The notes under the pieces were generated by a model. It was not told the origin of the DNA. It was given only the letters and a program-made list of their open reading frames with translations, and searched no databases. From Blautia wexlerae DSM 19850 (GTDB taxonomy: Bacteria; Bacillota; Clostridia; Lachnospirales; Lachnospiraceae): 64,000 nucleotides of DNA. A program made the translations under genes and the position numbers. Location of the stretch: the NCBI RefSeq assembly GCF_025148125.1, contig NZ_CP102267.1:1374501-1438500 (forward strand). Reading direction: 5' to 3'. How positions within the stretch are numbered: position 1 is the first letter of the stretch; every line of letters starts with the position of its first letter. Positions 27,197 to 36,245 of the stretch are shown piece after piece.

Positions 27197-27709
27197 ATGA
27201 AACGAATCGCAAAATTTCATAAAGTAAGCAAAGAACGCTTCACAGCAGACTGGATCGATACCTTCGCACAGTCTCAGGAAGAAGCAGAGAAAGTATACGA
27301 GGCTATCCGTCTGCCGAAGAGAGCGACAGCAGGAAGTGCCGGCTATGACTTTTTCGCACCGGCAGAATTTACTCTGAAGCCAGGCGAAACAGTAAAGATC
27401 CCGACAGGAATCCGGGTGGAAATGCAGCCGGAATGGGTGCTGAAATGTTATCCGAGAAGCGGACTGGGATTTAAATACCGTCTTCAGCTTAACAACACAG
27501 TTGGTATCATTGACAGTGATTATTTCTATTCAGATAACGAAGGCCACATTTTTTCAAAGATCACAAATGATTCCAATGAAAACAAAACTCTGACAATCCC
27601 GGCAGATACAGGATTCATGCAGGGAATCTTTGTAGAGTACGGAATCACGGTAGATGATGATGCTACAGAAATCCGCAATGGTGGATTTGGAAGTACTACT
27701 GCGAAATAG
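27197..27709 (+). CDS. dut: dUTP diphosphatase (trimeric dUTPase family)
   Basis: This enzyme hydrolyses dUTP to dUMP to keep uracil out of DNA and feed thymidylate synthesis. The 170-residue protein shows the family motifs in order: ATAGSAGYDFFAP, YPRSGLGFKY, LNNTVGIIDSDY, and the C-terminal GGFGSTT. It carries an extra N-terminal segment of about 35 residues and an insertion after motif 3, as in other clostridial versions. The start MKRIAKFHK has AGGAGG 9 bases before it. Confidence 0.9.
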   Translation: MKRIAKFHKVSKERFTADWIDTFAQSQEEAEKVYEAIRLPKRATAGSAGYDFFAPAEFTLKPGETVKIPTGIRVEMQPEWVLKCYPRSGLGFKYRLQLNNTVGIIDSDYFYSDNEGHIFSKITNDSNENKTLTIPADTGFMQGIFVEYGITVDDDATEIRNGGFGSTTAK

Positions 27710-27821
27710 TGGGTAAAAGTAATGTAATGTTCTAGCGGAGCATATTTCACAAAGTTTATAGATGAAATCAGAGCCAGAATGTAAAAAAAGTAGAACATAG
27801 GGAAGAATCTGAGATTTTTAC

Positions 27822-27850
27822 TTTACGTTCTGCTTTTTCTTTGCTATAAT
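27822..27850 (+). promoter_or_regulatory. promoter of fabV
   Basis: TTTACG (27822-27827) and a perfect TATAAT (27845-27850) are 17 bases apart. Confidence 0.75.
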
Positions 27851-27870
27851 ATTTTGAGATTCAAAATATT
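27848..27870 (+). promoter_or_regulatory. palindromic operator candidate on the fabV promoter (FabT-like)
   Basis: Perfect 10-bp arms, AATATTTTGA and TCAAAATATT, flank GAT. The site overlaps the end of the -10 box and the predicted transcript start, a position that would block initiation. The core TTTGA-NNN-TCAAA resembles the binding site of the MarR-type fatty-acid repressor FabT, and the gene makes an enoyl reductase of fatty-acid synthesis. Confidence 0.55.
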
Positions 27871-27897
27871 TGCAATACATACAATTCAAGCGTATAT

Positions 27898-27966
27898 ACT
27901 GCGGAGCAGTTATTCGATTATGAACAAGTAACGAAGCGGATGATTTTATCCGCTTGACTAAAAAAT
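27898..27966 (+). repeat. twin-hairpin repeat, copy A (family 2)
   Basis: Two small hairpins, ACTGC-GGA-GCAGT and GCGGAT-GATTTT-ATCCGC, are joined by about 35 bases. It sits in the fabV leader between promoter and ATG. Related copies are at 38916, 46993, 62592 and, inverted, at 58977. Confidence 0.7.
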
Positions 27967-28000
27967 ATCAGGCAAAGAAATAAATTCAGGGAGAAAAGTT

Positions 28001-29185
28001 ATGATCATCGAGCCAAAAGTAAGAGAATATATCTGTACAACCGCACATCCGCAGGGATGTGCAGAGAGTGTGCGCAACCAGGCAGATTACGCCTGTAAAC
28101 AGGGAATGGTAAACGGAACAAAAAAAGCACTGATCATCGGATGTTCTACAGGCTACGGCCTCGCATCCCGAATCTGCGCACTGGAAAACTGTGGTGCCGA
28201 TACTCTTGGAATCATGTTTGAACGTCAGGCAAATGGCAGAAGGACAGCTACACCCGGATGGTATAACACTGCGGAATTTCATCGCCTGGCAGCAGAAAAA
28301 GGTGCCTATGCCAAGACTGTCAACGGAGATGCTTTTTCAAAAGAAATAAAAGATAAAGCAATTGAGCTGATCAAAAAAGATCTGGGAAAGGTGGATCTGG
28401 TAGTTTACAGTCTGGCAGCGCCAAGACGTACAGATTCTGAAGGAAAAATCTGGTCCTCTTGCCTGAAGACTACAGGTGAGGCTTTCACAGAAAAGAGTCT
28501 TGATCTGCGAAACAATGAGATTACAGAGAAAACAGTAGAACCGGCTACTGAAGAAGAGGTTTTAAGCACAGTCAAAGTTATGGGCGGCGAAGACTGGGCA
28601 GACTGGATTGATGCGCTGAAAGCAGCAGATGTACTGACTGAGAATGCAGTAACCGTAGCATATTCCTATATCGGACCGGAACTTACTTATCCAATTTACT
28701 ATCACGGAACCATCGGAACTGCCAAACAGCATTTACAGAAAACAATGTCTGAGATCAACCAGGCACACCCGGATGTCTGTGCGGTAATATCAGTAAATAA
28801 AGGTCTTGTAACTCAGGCAAGTGCAGCAATTCCGGTTGTGCCGCTGTATTTTGCAATCCTCTATAAAGTAATGAAGAAAGCCGGAAATCATGAAAACTGC
28901 ATTCAGCAGATTGCCAGACTATTTACACAGAAACTCTACACACCAACAGGCTTCCAGACAGATGAGAATGGTTTCATTCGTATGGATGATTACGAACTGG
29001 CGCCGGAGATTCAGGAAGAAGTAAAAAAATGCTGGAAAGCTGTTACTACAGATACTGTAAAGGAATATTGCGATATTGATGGTTACTGGGAAGATTTCTA
29101 TCATATGTTTGGATTCCGATATGAAGATATCGACTATACTCAGGATGTGGATGCTGATATAGAAATTGATGGAGTTGTAATGTAA
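28001..29185 (+). CDS. fabV: enoyl-[ACP] / trans-2-enoyl-CoA reductase, FabV-TER family
   Basis: The enzyme uses NADH to reduce trans-2-enoyl thioesters, either in fatty-acid elongation (FabV) or in butyryl-CoA formation (TER). The 394-residue product has the cofactor segment ALIIGCSTGYGLASR near residue 43, LVVYSLAAPRRT near residue 130, and the catalytic pair Tyr233 and Lys242 with the Y-x8-K spacing of this family. GGGAG precedes the ATG. It is a single gene with a palindrome on its promoter and a strong terminator, and no other fab gene is near. Confidence 0.93.
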   Translation: MIIEPKVREYICTTAHPQGCAESVRNQADYACKQGMVNGTKKALIIGCSTGYGLASRICALENCGADTLGIMFERQANGRRTATPGWYNTAEFHRLAAEKGAYAKTVNGDAFSKEIKDKAIELIKKDLGKVDLVVYSLAAPRRTDSEGKIWSSCLKTTGEAFTEKSLDLRNNEITEKTVEPATEEEVLSTVKVMGGEDWADWIDALKAADVLTENAVTVAYSYIGPELTYPIYYHGTIGTAKQHLQKTMSEINQAHPDVCAVISVNKGLVTQASAAIPVVPLYFAILYKVMKKAGNHENCIQQIARLFTQKLYTPTGFQTDENGFIRMDDYELAPEIQEEVKKCWKAVTTDTVKEYCDIDGYWEDFYHMFGFRYEDIDYTQDVDADIEIDGVVM

Positions 29186-29254
29186 TAAAAAATTCTCTCT
29201 TAACAAATGATCATGAAGTATATTGGTTCATAAATGTTAAGAGAGAATTTTTTA
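29186..29254. terminator. bidirectional terminator between fabV and the DUF6062 gene
   Basis: AATTCTCTCTTAACA and TGTTAAGAGAGAATT form a 15-bp stem with A and T runs outside, so it works on both strands of this convergent pair. It overlaps the stop codon of the leftward gene. Confidence 0.88.
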
Positions 29255-30016
29255 TTTTGCCTTATGCACCGGATCTGCCGGGTATCCGCTACGAAGTTTC
29301 TGCATTCCACGCTGGAGCGCATCTTTGGAGTTTTTCCAGTCAGCATCCTTATTTCTGTAATCAAACTTATCTGACAGCCATACCAGATCTTCTTCCATAC
29401 GCTGGAAGTTTTCATCCATCAGCCTGAACATGGCAGGATAAAACTCAGCCTTTTCTTTATCATTCAGATATTTATCTGCACCGTTGCACAGAATCCCGAA
29501 GTGATGCAGACAGAAGCCTTTACTGCGCAGAATTTTATTTTTAAATTCATTATCCTGCCGATACAGCCAGAAAAAAGTTTCCACATACCGTTTAAATGTA
29601 TCCTCAATATTCTGACAGATAAAACAGCTGCAATCCTTAAAAGCAGTCCATGCAGCAATCGGATTCTTATCTGCGCTGGAATCTGAACGGCGGAAACGCG
29701 CGAGGACCGAGGATTTTCCGGGTGAAAAAGAATCAAACTGCTTTCTCATCTCTTCCCGAAGTTTATGATAATGAGTCTGAAGAATCAATGCATTCCCAAG
29801 AGTATTCCCATAATCAAACATTTTCTTCATATGTACCCTGCAAAATCCCGCCTTATCCGTCTGATCCCGGATGTCACTTTCCATATAAGAAGAACTGTTA
29901 CCCAGTACAAAATCCAGCGAGTTCTGCTCCAGTTCCCGCTCAATAAAACAGAAAGGACACTCGTCACTGGCATTTACCGCATCATTAAGTGGAATGGTAT
30001 ATAACTTTTCTTTCAT
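29252..30016 (-). CDS. DUF6062 family protein with paired Cys/His motifs
   Basis: The 254-residue cytoplasmic protein is of unknown function. Four short metal-site-like patterns recur: CPFC near residue 22, GFCRVH near residue 61, CSCFIC near residue 130 and GFCLHH near residue 165. They look like two repeats of a CxxC plus CxxH/H module, which suggests zinc or haem binding. The start at 30016 was preferred over 30031 because GGAG lies 9 bases before it. I am fairly sure of the family name from its pattern, less so of any role. Confidence 0.7.
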   Translation of the reverse strand: MKEKLYTIPLNDAVNASDECPFCFIERELEQNSLDFVLGNSSSYMESDIRDQTDKAGFCRVHMKKMFDYGNTLGNALILQTHYHKLREEMRKQFDSFSPGKSSVLARFRRSDSSADKNPIAAWTAFKDCSCFICQNIEDTFKRYVETFFWLYRQDNEFKNKILRSKGFCLHHFGILCNGADKYLNDKEKAEFYPAMFRLMDENFQRMEEDLVWLSDKFDYRNKDADWKNSKDALQRGMQKLRSGYPADPVHKAK

Positions 30017-30054
30017 TTCTATATACTCCATACATCATAGTTTCTGTTCCCTTT

Positions 30055-30083
30055 ATTGTGCATAGAATTTCCGGGAATGTCAA
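30055..30083 (-). promoter_or_regulatory. promoter of the DUF6062 gene
   Basis: On the minus strand a perfect TTGACA (30078-30083) stands 17 bases from CACAAT (30055-30060). Confidence 0.55.
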
Positions 30084-30095
30084 GCAAAAGATTTC

Positions 30096-30138
30096 CTGTT
30101 ACTGTAAACGGGTTACTGTGAACGGAGTGAACAGTAAT
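30096..30138. repeat. GTTACTGT/ACAGTAA inverted repeat (family 3)
   Basis: TTACTGT at 30113-30119 pairs with ACAGTAA at 30131-30137 around GAACGGAGTGA, and an extra direct copy of GTTACTGT-AAACGG precedes it. It lies between divergent promoters. Confidence 0.6.
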
Positions 30139-30154
30139 GATTTCTTTTGCAGAG

Positions 30155-30184
30155 TTGATTTAGAAAAGGGCAGTATGATATTAT
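30155..30184 (+). promoter_or_regulatory. promoter of the beta-mannosidase gene
   Basis: TTGATT (30155-30160) and TATTAT (30179-30184) are 18 bases apart. Confidence 0.5.
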
Positions 30185-30238
30185 ATATATAGTTGAATGC
30201 AAACATATGTAAAAAATAATCAAAGAGGGATAAGACAA

Positions 30239-32704
30239 ATGATAAAATTACAGCTTCATGAAAACTGGCAGTTGTGCAATATCAGACAACTGGACTGGAT
30301 TCCGGCACAGATTCCGGGGGATATTTATGCGGCACTTCTTAAGACCGGAAAGATGCCGGATCCGTTCTTTGGGGATAATGAATATCAGGCGAAAGCACTG
30401 ATGGAGGAGGATTATGAATACAGAACGGTATTTAATTATGAAGAAGCGCAGTTTAAAGATTGTCAGGAAGTGATCCTGAGATTTGACGGGATTGATACGA
30501 TTGCGGACATCTATCTGAATGGATGTTGTCTTGGAAAAGTTGATAACATGCACAGAATCTGGGAATTCCCGGTAGGAGAGCTGCTTGAAAACGGCAAAAA
30601 TACCTTACGCGTTATCATTCGCTCTCCGTTGAAGTTCATGGCAGAGGCATTTAAGAAATATAAAAACAGGGGAAATGAAGACACAATTGAGGGATTTATG
30701 CATCTGCGCAAAGCTCACTATATGTGCGGCTGGGACTGGGGTGCATGTCTGCCGGATGGAGGTATCTTCCGTCCTGTAACACTTCTGGGAATTGAAACTG
30801 CCAGACTGGACAGCGTGTATATCCGTCAGGTACATAAGGATGGCAAAGTCCTGCTGGTTCCGGAAGTAGATGTGGAGACTGTTGATGAGGAAGAGAGCGA
30901 AGCAGATGGGTATGAAGGTGCACAGGCACTGGAATATCAGGTGACTGTAACTGCACCGAATGGAACAAAAACCATATGGGATGACTGTCCGGATGAAATG
31001 GAGATTGAAAATCCGCAGCTCTGGTGGCCAAATGGACTGGGAGAACAGCCGTTATATCAGGTGCAGGTAGACCTGAAAGCCGGAGATAAGATTGTAGACA
31101 CCTGGTGCAGAAAAATCGGTCTCCGTGCGCTGACCATGCATAGAGAGAAAGACCAGTGGGGCGAGAGCTTTGCTCATGAAGTAAACGGTTATCAGGTCTT
31201 TGCCATGGGTGCTGACTATATCCCTGAGGACAATCTTCTGCAGAGAACATCCAGAGAACGTACCAGAGAATTACTTCTTCAGTGCAAGAGAGCGAACTTT
31301 AATACAGTACGTGTCTGGGGCGGCGGCTATTATCCTGAGGACTGGTTCTTTGATCTCTGTGATGAACTGGGGCTGATGGTATGGCAGGACTTTATGTTTG
31401 CATGCTCTGTCTATGAATTGACACCGGAGTTTGAGGCAAATATCCGTCAGGAATTTATTGATAATATCAAACGCCTCCGTCATCATGCATCCCTTGCCCT
31501 GTGGTGCGGAAACAATGAGATGGAAATGTTTGTAAAGCAGGGCACCTGGGTGACAAAGCCGACAGAAATGAGAGATTATCTGTTTATGTATGAGCGCATT
31601 ATTCCGGAAGTTCTCAGCGAATACGACCCGGATACCTTCTACTGGCCTGCAAGCCCGTCATCAGGCGGTTCCTTTGATGAACCCAATGATCCGAACCGTG
31701 GAGATGTGCATTATTGGGAAGTATGGCATGGCAATAAGCCATTTTCAGAATATCGTAAATATTTCTTCAGATATGCATCTGAGTTTGGTTTTCAGTCATT
31801 CCCGTCTGTAAAAACGCTTGAAACAGTAACAGATGATCCGAAAGAATTGAATCCATTTTCTTATGTGATGGAGAAACATCAGAGAAATTACGGAGGAAAT
31901 GGAAAAATTGCCAAATACATGCAGGCAGCATACCGTTATCCTGAGAACTTCAGCGATTTTGTTTATGCATCTCAGCTTCTCCAGGCAGATGGAATCCGAT
32001 ATGGAGTCGAGCATTACCGCAGAAACCGGGGACGTTGTATGGGTGCAATCTACTGGCAGTTAAATGACTGTTGGCCGGTTATTTCCTGGTCATCCATTGA
32101 TTATTACGGACGCTGGAAAGCGCTTCATTATTATGCGAAGAGATTCTTTGCGCCTGTAATGCTTTCCTGTGAAGAACAGAGCTGGATGACAGTGGAAGCG
32201 GATATGAACCGTCAGCATTTTGAATTTGAAAAATCCATCCGTCTGAATGTGACCAATGAAACGCTGAATGCTCACAGGGTTCTGGTGAAATGGGCAGTGC
32301 GAAAGACAGATGCCACAATTCTGAGGGAGGAAGAACAGTGGCTGGAAGTACCGGCATTGTCTGCTGTATGGATGGATAAGGTCGAACTTCCCCAGATTGA
32401 CTGTTTTAATGAATATGTAAGTTATGAGGCATGGGAAAATGATCAGATTATTTCTCAGGGAACTGTGATTTTTTCCTATCCGAAATACTTCCACTATCTG
32501 AATCCCGGACTGGCTGTGCGCGTAGACGGAGATGAGATAGTTGTTAAGGCAGAAGCATATGCAAAGAGTGTGGAAATCCGGAATGAGAATGATGACCTGA
32601 TTCTTGAAGATAATTATTTTGACATGAATGCAGGAGAATACAGAGTGAAGATACTCGATGGAAAGCCGGATGGACTGAAAGTGCGCAGTGTTTATGATAT
32701 ATAA
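30239..32704 (+). CDS. beta-mannosidase, glycoside hydrolase family 2
   Basis: This enzyme removes terminal beta-mannose from manno-oligosaccharides or N-glycan cores. The 821-residue protein lacks a signal peptide and so acts in the cytoplasm. It has the GH2 jelly-roll domain with the mannosidase pattern CGWDWGACLPDGGIFRPV near residue 163, then the TIM barrel with acid/base Glu427 in WCGNNEME and nucleophile Glu515 in SEFGFQSFP. The start MIKLQLHENW follows GAGGG; an upstream ATG at 30197 lacks one. No transporter or sugar kinase is adjacent, so the oligosaccharide source is unclear. Confidence 0.92.
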   Translation: MIKLQLHENWQLCNIRQLDWIPAQIPGDIYAALLKTGKMPDPFFGDNEYQAKALMEEDYEYRTVFNYEEAQFKDCQEVILRFDGIDTIADIYLNGCCLGKVDNMHRIWEFPVGELLENGKNTLRVIIRSPLKFMAEAFKKYKNRGNEDTIEGFMHLRKAHYMCGWDWGACLPDGGIFRPVTLLGIETARLDSVYIRQVHKDGKVLLVPEVDVETVDEEESEADGYEGAQALEYQVTVTAPNGTKTIWDDCPDEMEIENPQLWWPNGLGEQPLYQVQVDLKAGDKIVDTWCRKIGLRALTMHREKDQWGESFAHEVNGYQVFAMGADYIPEDNLLQRTSRERTRELLLQCKRANFNTVRVWGGGYYPEDWFFDLCDELGLMVWQDFMFACSVYELTPEFEANIRQEFIDNIKRLRHHASLALWCGNNEMEMFVKQGTWVTKPTEMRDYLFMYERIIPEVLSEYDPDTFYWPASPSSGGSFDEPNDPNRGDVHYWEVWHGNKPFSEYRKYFFRYASEFGFQSFPSVKTLETVTDDPKELNPFSYVMEKHQRNYGGNGKIAKYMQAAYRYPENFSDFVYASQLLQADGIRYGVEHYRRNRGRCMGAIYWQLNDCWPVISWSSIDYYGRWKALHYYAKRFFAPVMLSCEEQSWMTVEADMNRQHFEFEKSIRLNVTNETLNAHRVLVKWAVRKTDATILREEEQWLEVPALSAVWMDKVELPQIDCFNEYVSYEAWENDQIISQGTVIFSYPKYFHYLNPGLAVRVDGDEIVVKAEAYAKSVEIRNENDDLILEDNYFDMNAGEYRVKILDGKPDGLKVRSVYDI

Positions 32705-32855
32705 CCTTTATTCATAGTAGTATTTATGGCAGTTTGCGACGAAATTCTGTATAGTAATCCTCTTATATACATAATTTACGAGGAGGGCTATAGAAGGAAA
32801 CTCGCACTCTGCTGAACTGTCTTGATTGCATTATTTTATGGAATCGCTATAAGAT

Positions 32856-32906
32856 AAAAAATAAGAACCATCACACATTTTATGAAATGATGATGGTTCT
32901 TATTTT
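32856..32906. terminator. bidirectional terminator between the mannosidase and DUF1292 genes
   Basis: AAATAAGAACCATCA and TGATGGTTCTTATTT form a 15-bp stem around an AT-rich loop and serve both convergent genes. The 150 bases before it hold no gene or clear site. Confidence 0.85.
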
Positions 32907-32934
32907 AGTCTTACATATGAAATTCTTTAACAGA

Positions 32935-33312
32935 TCAGTCAATCTTATCCATAGAATCTTTTGCATTCTGGAGAACTGTGTCAAAAGCAACTGCGGCTTT
33001 TGCATATTCTTCATCGCTTTCGATGTTGGAAAGCATCGGATCACCGCTCTCAGTACGGGCAAATGTGTAGAGGTAAACCTCGCCGCTTTCATTCTGACCG
33101 TTCTCATCAAGTGGGAGAAGTGCGATATATTCCTTCGCATCTACCGGGAAAACGGTGAGGATCGCACATTCTACCTCTGTATCGTCTTCCATGGTAAGGG
33201 TGATTGTCTTGTGGTTTTCAACAGGATCGCATCCGCCGGCTGAACTGCATCCACCACCGCAGGAAGCGCAGTCACTCGGGTTACATCCGCCAGCTGTAAA
33301 TTCGTCACTCAT
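32935..33312 (-). CDS. DUF1292 domain protein with a cysteine-rich N-terminus
   Basis: The 125-residue acidic protein has a DUF1292 domain (residues about 35-110), seen in YrzB-like proteins of Firmicutes and of unknown function. The first 28 residues are unusual: six cysteines among Gly, Ser and Asn (CNPSDCASCGGGCSSAGGC), which could bind a metal. The ATG follows GAGGA. It stands alone on the minus strand. Confidence 0.85.
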   Translation of the reverse strand: MSDEFTAGGCNPSDCASCGGGCSSAGGCDPVENHKTITLTMEDDTEVECAILTVFPVDAKEYIALLPLDENGQNESGEVYLYTFARTESGDPMLSNIESDEEYAKAAVAFDTVLQNAKDSMDKID

Positions 33313-33446
33313 TTTATATTCCTCATTCTTTCTTATTTATCAGGGACTATGTTTATCTGATGTCAGTTCATTGTAGCAGAAACCGGAAAAAAATGCAATG
33401 AGCAGAAACCGGAGAAAAAGAGGTTTTTTACAGTCATGAAACGTGC

Positions 33447-33452
33447 TATAAT
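33447..33452 (+). promoter_or_regulatory. -10 box of the exodeoxyribonuclease gene
   Basis: A perfect TATAAT lies 78 bases before the start codon. The matching -35 is poor: TTTTTT at 17 bases, or TTTACA at only 14. Confidence 0.4.
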
Positions 33453-33530
33453 AGACCAGAAGCGTTCAGGGGAGAATCGTTAGCAAATGCTGAACAGGGC
33501 TAATAAGAAAACAAAGGGGATCAGTTGATT

Positions 33531-34286
33531 ATGAAATTAATCTCATGGAATGTAAATGGTATACGTGCATGCATTGGCAAAGGGTTTGAAGAGAGTTTTG
33601 CAGCACTTGATGCGGATATTTTCTGCCTGCAGGAAACGAAATGCCAGCAGGGGCAGGTGAAGCTGGAACTTCCGGGATATTATCAGTACTGGAATTATGC
33701 CAACAGACGGGGATATTCCGGAACTGCTGTTTTTACAAAGAAAGAGCCACTGTCTGTGGCGTATGGAATTGGAATTGAGGAACATGACAAAGAAGGACGT
33801 GTGATCACCCTGGAATATGAAAAATTTTATCTGGTGACTGTATATACACCAAATTCCCAGAGTGAACTGCGCAGACTGGAATACCGTATGCACTGGGAAG
33901 AGGATTTTCTGGCATACTTGTTGAAATTGCAGGAAAGTAAGCCTGTGATCTGCTGCGGGGATTTCAATGTGGCACATCAGGAGATCGACCTGAAGAATCC
34001 TAAGACCAACCGGAGAAATGCCGGATTTACAGATGAAGAGAGAGCATGCTTTGGTAAGGTGCTGGAGAGTGGATTTATCGATACATTCCGTTATTTTTAT
34101 CCGGATGTAGAGGGCAGATATTCATGGTGGTCGTACAGATTCAAGGCAAGAGAGAAGAATGCAGGGTGGAGAATTGACTATTTTATCACGTCTCCACAGT
34201 TGAAGGATAAGCTTGAAGGCGCAGAAATCCATTCTGAAATTATGGGTTCCGATCATTGTCCGGTAGAACTTCAGATTACATTATAG
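33531..34286 (+). CDS. exoA: exodeoxyribonuclease III / AP endonuclease
   Basis: ExoA-type enzymes cut DNA at abasic sites and clean 3' ends in base-excision repair. The 251-residue protein shows MKLISWNVNGIRA at the start, FCLQETKCQ with the metal-binding Glu near residue 34, VTVYTPNS, CCGDFNVAH near residue 145, WWSYRFKAR and the C-terminal GSDHCPVEL. I chose ATG 33531 over TTG 33525, as AAGGGG suits either. No terminator is visible before the next gene 63 bases away. Confidence 0.95.
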   Translation: MKLISWNVNGIRACIGKGFEESFAALDADIFCLQETKCQQGQVKLELPGYYQYWNYANRRGYSGTAVFTKKEPLSVAYGIGIEEHDKEGRVITLEYEKFYLVTVYTPNSQSELRRLEYRMHWEEDFLAYLLKLQESKPVICCGDFNVAHQEIDLKNPKTNRRNAGFTDEERACFGKVLESGFIDTFRYFYPDVEGRYSWWSYRFKAREKNAGWRIDYFITSPQLKDKLEGAEIHSEIMGSDHCPVELQITL

Positions 34287-34349
34287 CGTTGTATAGTGTT
34301 TCTGAAAAGTGTAATGAGCAACAAGAAAAAATATGAAGGAGAGAAAGAG

Positions 34350-36245
34350 ATGGCTGAGAGCAGAAAGATGAAAACAGAAAAGGGGCTGGCTCTTGTGCCT
34401 GGTGCAAATCCGTTGGCAGATGGCTGTAATTTTGCAGTTGAGGTACCGGAAGACAGCAGAGCATCTCTGATTCTCTACAAAAAGAGATCAGCAAAACCTT
34501 ATGTGGAGATTCCTTTTACAGAAGAAAACAGAACCGGAAATGTATATGCAATGTATATTCCGGATTTTAATCTGAAAGAGTACGAGTACAATTTTCTGAT
34601 AAATGGAAAGGTGTATACTGATCCCTGTGCGTACAGGATTTTGGGACGGGAACGCTTTGGTGCAGAGGTGGGTACGAATCCGCACAAAGTCAGGGGAGGA
34701 TTTCTTAAAAAAGAAGTTTTTGACTGGGAGAACGACAAAAATCCGGCTATTCCATATCACGAAATGATTCTTTATAAACTGCATGTGCGCGGATATACAA
34801 AAGCGAATCGGACGATAACCGGTACAAAGGGAACTTTTCAGGCACTGGAGGAAATGATCCCGTACTGGAAAGAGCTTGATATCAATACAATTGAACTGAT
34901 GCCTGCATATGAATTTATGGAAAGCGGTACCTGTAAGAATTCTGAATCTGAGAAAATGGTATCTGAGAAGCATACACAGGGACGTGTTAATTTCTGGGGA
35001 TATATGTATGGCTATTATTTTGCACCCAAGAGATCTTACTGTGCAACAGATGATCCGGAGAAAGAGTTTAAAACATTCATTAAAAAACTGCATCAGGCCG
35101 GAATTGCCTGTATCATGGAAATGTATTTTCCACGAGAATGTAATCCTGTGACAGCACTCAGGGCATTGCAGTTCTGGAAGCTTTACTATCATGTAGACGG
35201 ATTTCATGTATTGGGTGAGGGAGTTTCTGCCAAATTGCTGATGCATGACGGGGTTTTAAGTGATACCCGGCTGATGTTTCACGATTTTGATGAGAGCCAG
35301 ATCCGGAAAAAAAAGAAACCGGAAGACAAATGTATTGCACAGTATAATCCGGGATTTTTGCAGGATATGCGCCGTTTTCTGAAAAGTGACGAGGATATGG
35401 TCTCAGCGGCTGCTTACCATATCAGAAGGAATCCAAATACCTATGCAGTCATTAATTATATGGCCTGTCAGGATGGCTTTACCATGAATGATATGGTGAC
35501 CTATAATTACAGACATAATGAAGCAAATCAGGAGAATAATCACGATGGCAGTAGTTATAATTATTCCTGGAACTGTGGCGTGGAAGGGCCAAGCAGAAGG
35601 CTGCAGATCAGACAGATGAGAGAACGTCAGATCAGAAATGCTTTTCTTATGGTGCTGCTCAGTCAGGGTGTTCCTATGATCTATGGCGGGGATGAGTTTG
35701 GAAATTCACAGAACGGAAATAATAATGCCTATTGTCAGGATAATCAGGTTGGATGGATTGACTGGAAAGCACTGAAGAAAAATGAATCCCTGTTTCAGTT
35801 TGTAAAGAATGCCATTGCTTTCCGGAAAGAACATCCGATTCTTCATGTTCCAGGAGAAATGTACGGAGTGGATTATCAGACTAGGGGACTGCCGGATGTT
35901 TCCCTTCATGGAGAACGCGCATGGTATATGAATTCTGAGAACACATCCAGACTGCTTGGAATTATGTATTGTGGCGCCTATGCGCACCGGGCAGACGGCA
36001 GCGAGGATGCTTCCATATACGTTGCATATAACTTTCACTGGGAAGATCGTATTTTTGCGCTTCCTAATCTGGCAGGATACAGAAAATGGAAGAAAGTGAT
36101 TGATACCAGTGCTGTGAAAGAGAATGGTTTCCTGGAGCAGGAACAGGAAACTTATAGTAAAAAGCTGAAGGTCACACCGCGTACGATCGTGGTGCTGATG
36201 GCTGTAGAGGAGGAGAAGAAAGATGCATCCGTGGCTGCACTTTAA
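34350..36245 (+). CDS. GlgX-like GH13 family protein with degenerate catalytic residues
   Basis: The 631-residue protein has an N-terminal CBM48-like region (about 20-110) and a GH13 barrel close to glycogen debranching enzymes and pullulanases, with HVRGYT near residue 149, MIYGGDEFGNSQ near 449 and NEANQENNHDG. The active-site blocks are altered. Region I reads IMEMYFPRECN in place of a DVVxNH type, and region II reads DGFHVLGEG with Leu288 at the nucleophile Asp position. Region III reads RLMFHDFDE where an AEPW-type acid is expected. Only the region IV Asp (CQDGF) remains. Start chosen by GGAG. It overlaps the DUF5662 gene by 23 bases. Confidence 0.85.
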   Translation: MAESRKMKTEKGLALVPGANPLADGCNFAVEVPEDSRASLILYKKRSAKPYVEIPFTEENRTGNVYAMYIPDFNLKEYEYNFLINGKVYTDPCAYRILGRERFGAEVGTNPHKVRGGFLKKEVFDWENDKNPAIPYHEMILYKLHVRGYTKANRTITGTKGTFQALEEMIPYWKELDINTIELMPAYEFMESGTCKNSESEKMVSEKHTQGRVNFWGYMYGYYFAPKRSYCATDDPEKEFKTFIKKLHQAGIACIMEMYFPRECNPVTALRALQFWKLYYHVDGFHVLGEGVSAKLLMHDGVLSDTRLMFHDFDESQIRKKKKPEDKCIAQYNPGFLQDMRRFLKSDEDMVSAAAYHIRRNPNTYAVINYMACQDGFTMNDMVTYNYRHNEANQENNHDGSSYNYSWNCGVEGPSRRLQIRQMRERQIRNAFLMVLLSQGVPMIYGGDEFGNSQNGNNNAYCQDNQVGWIDWKALKKNESLFQFVKNAIAFRKEHPILHVPGEMYGVDYQTRGLPDVSLHGERAWYMNSENTSRLLGIMYCGAYAHRADGSEDASIYVAYNFHWEDRIFALPNLAGYRKWKKVIDTSAVKENGFLEQEQETYSKKLKVTPRTIVVLMAVEEEKKDASVAAL

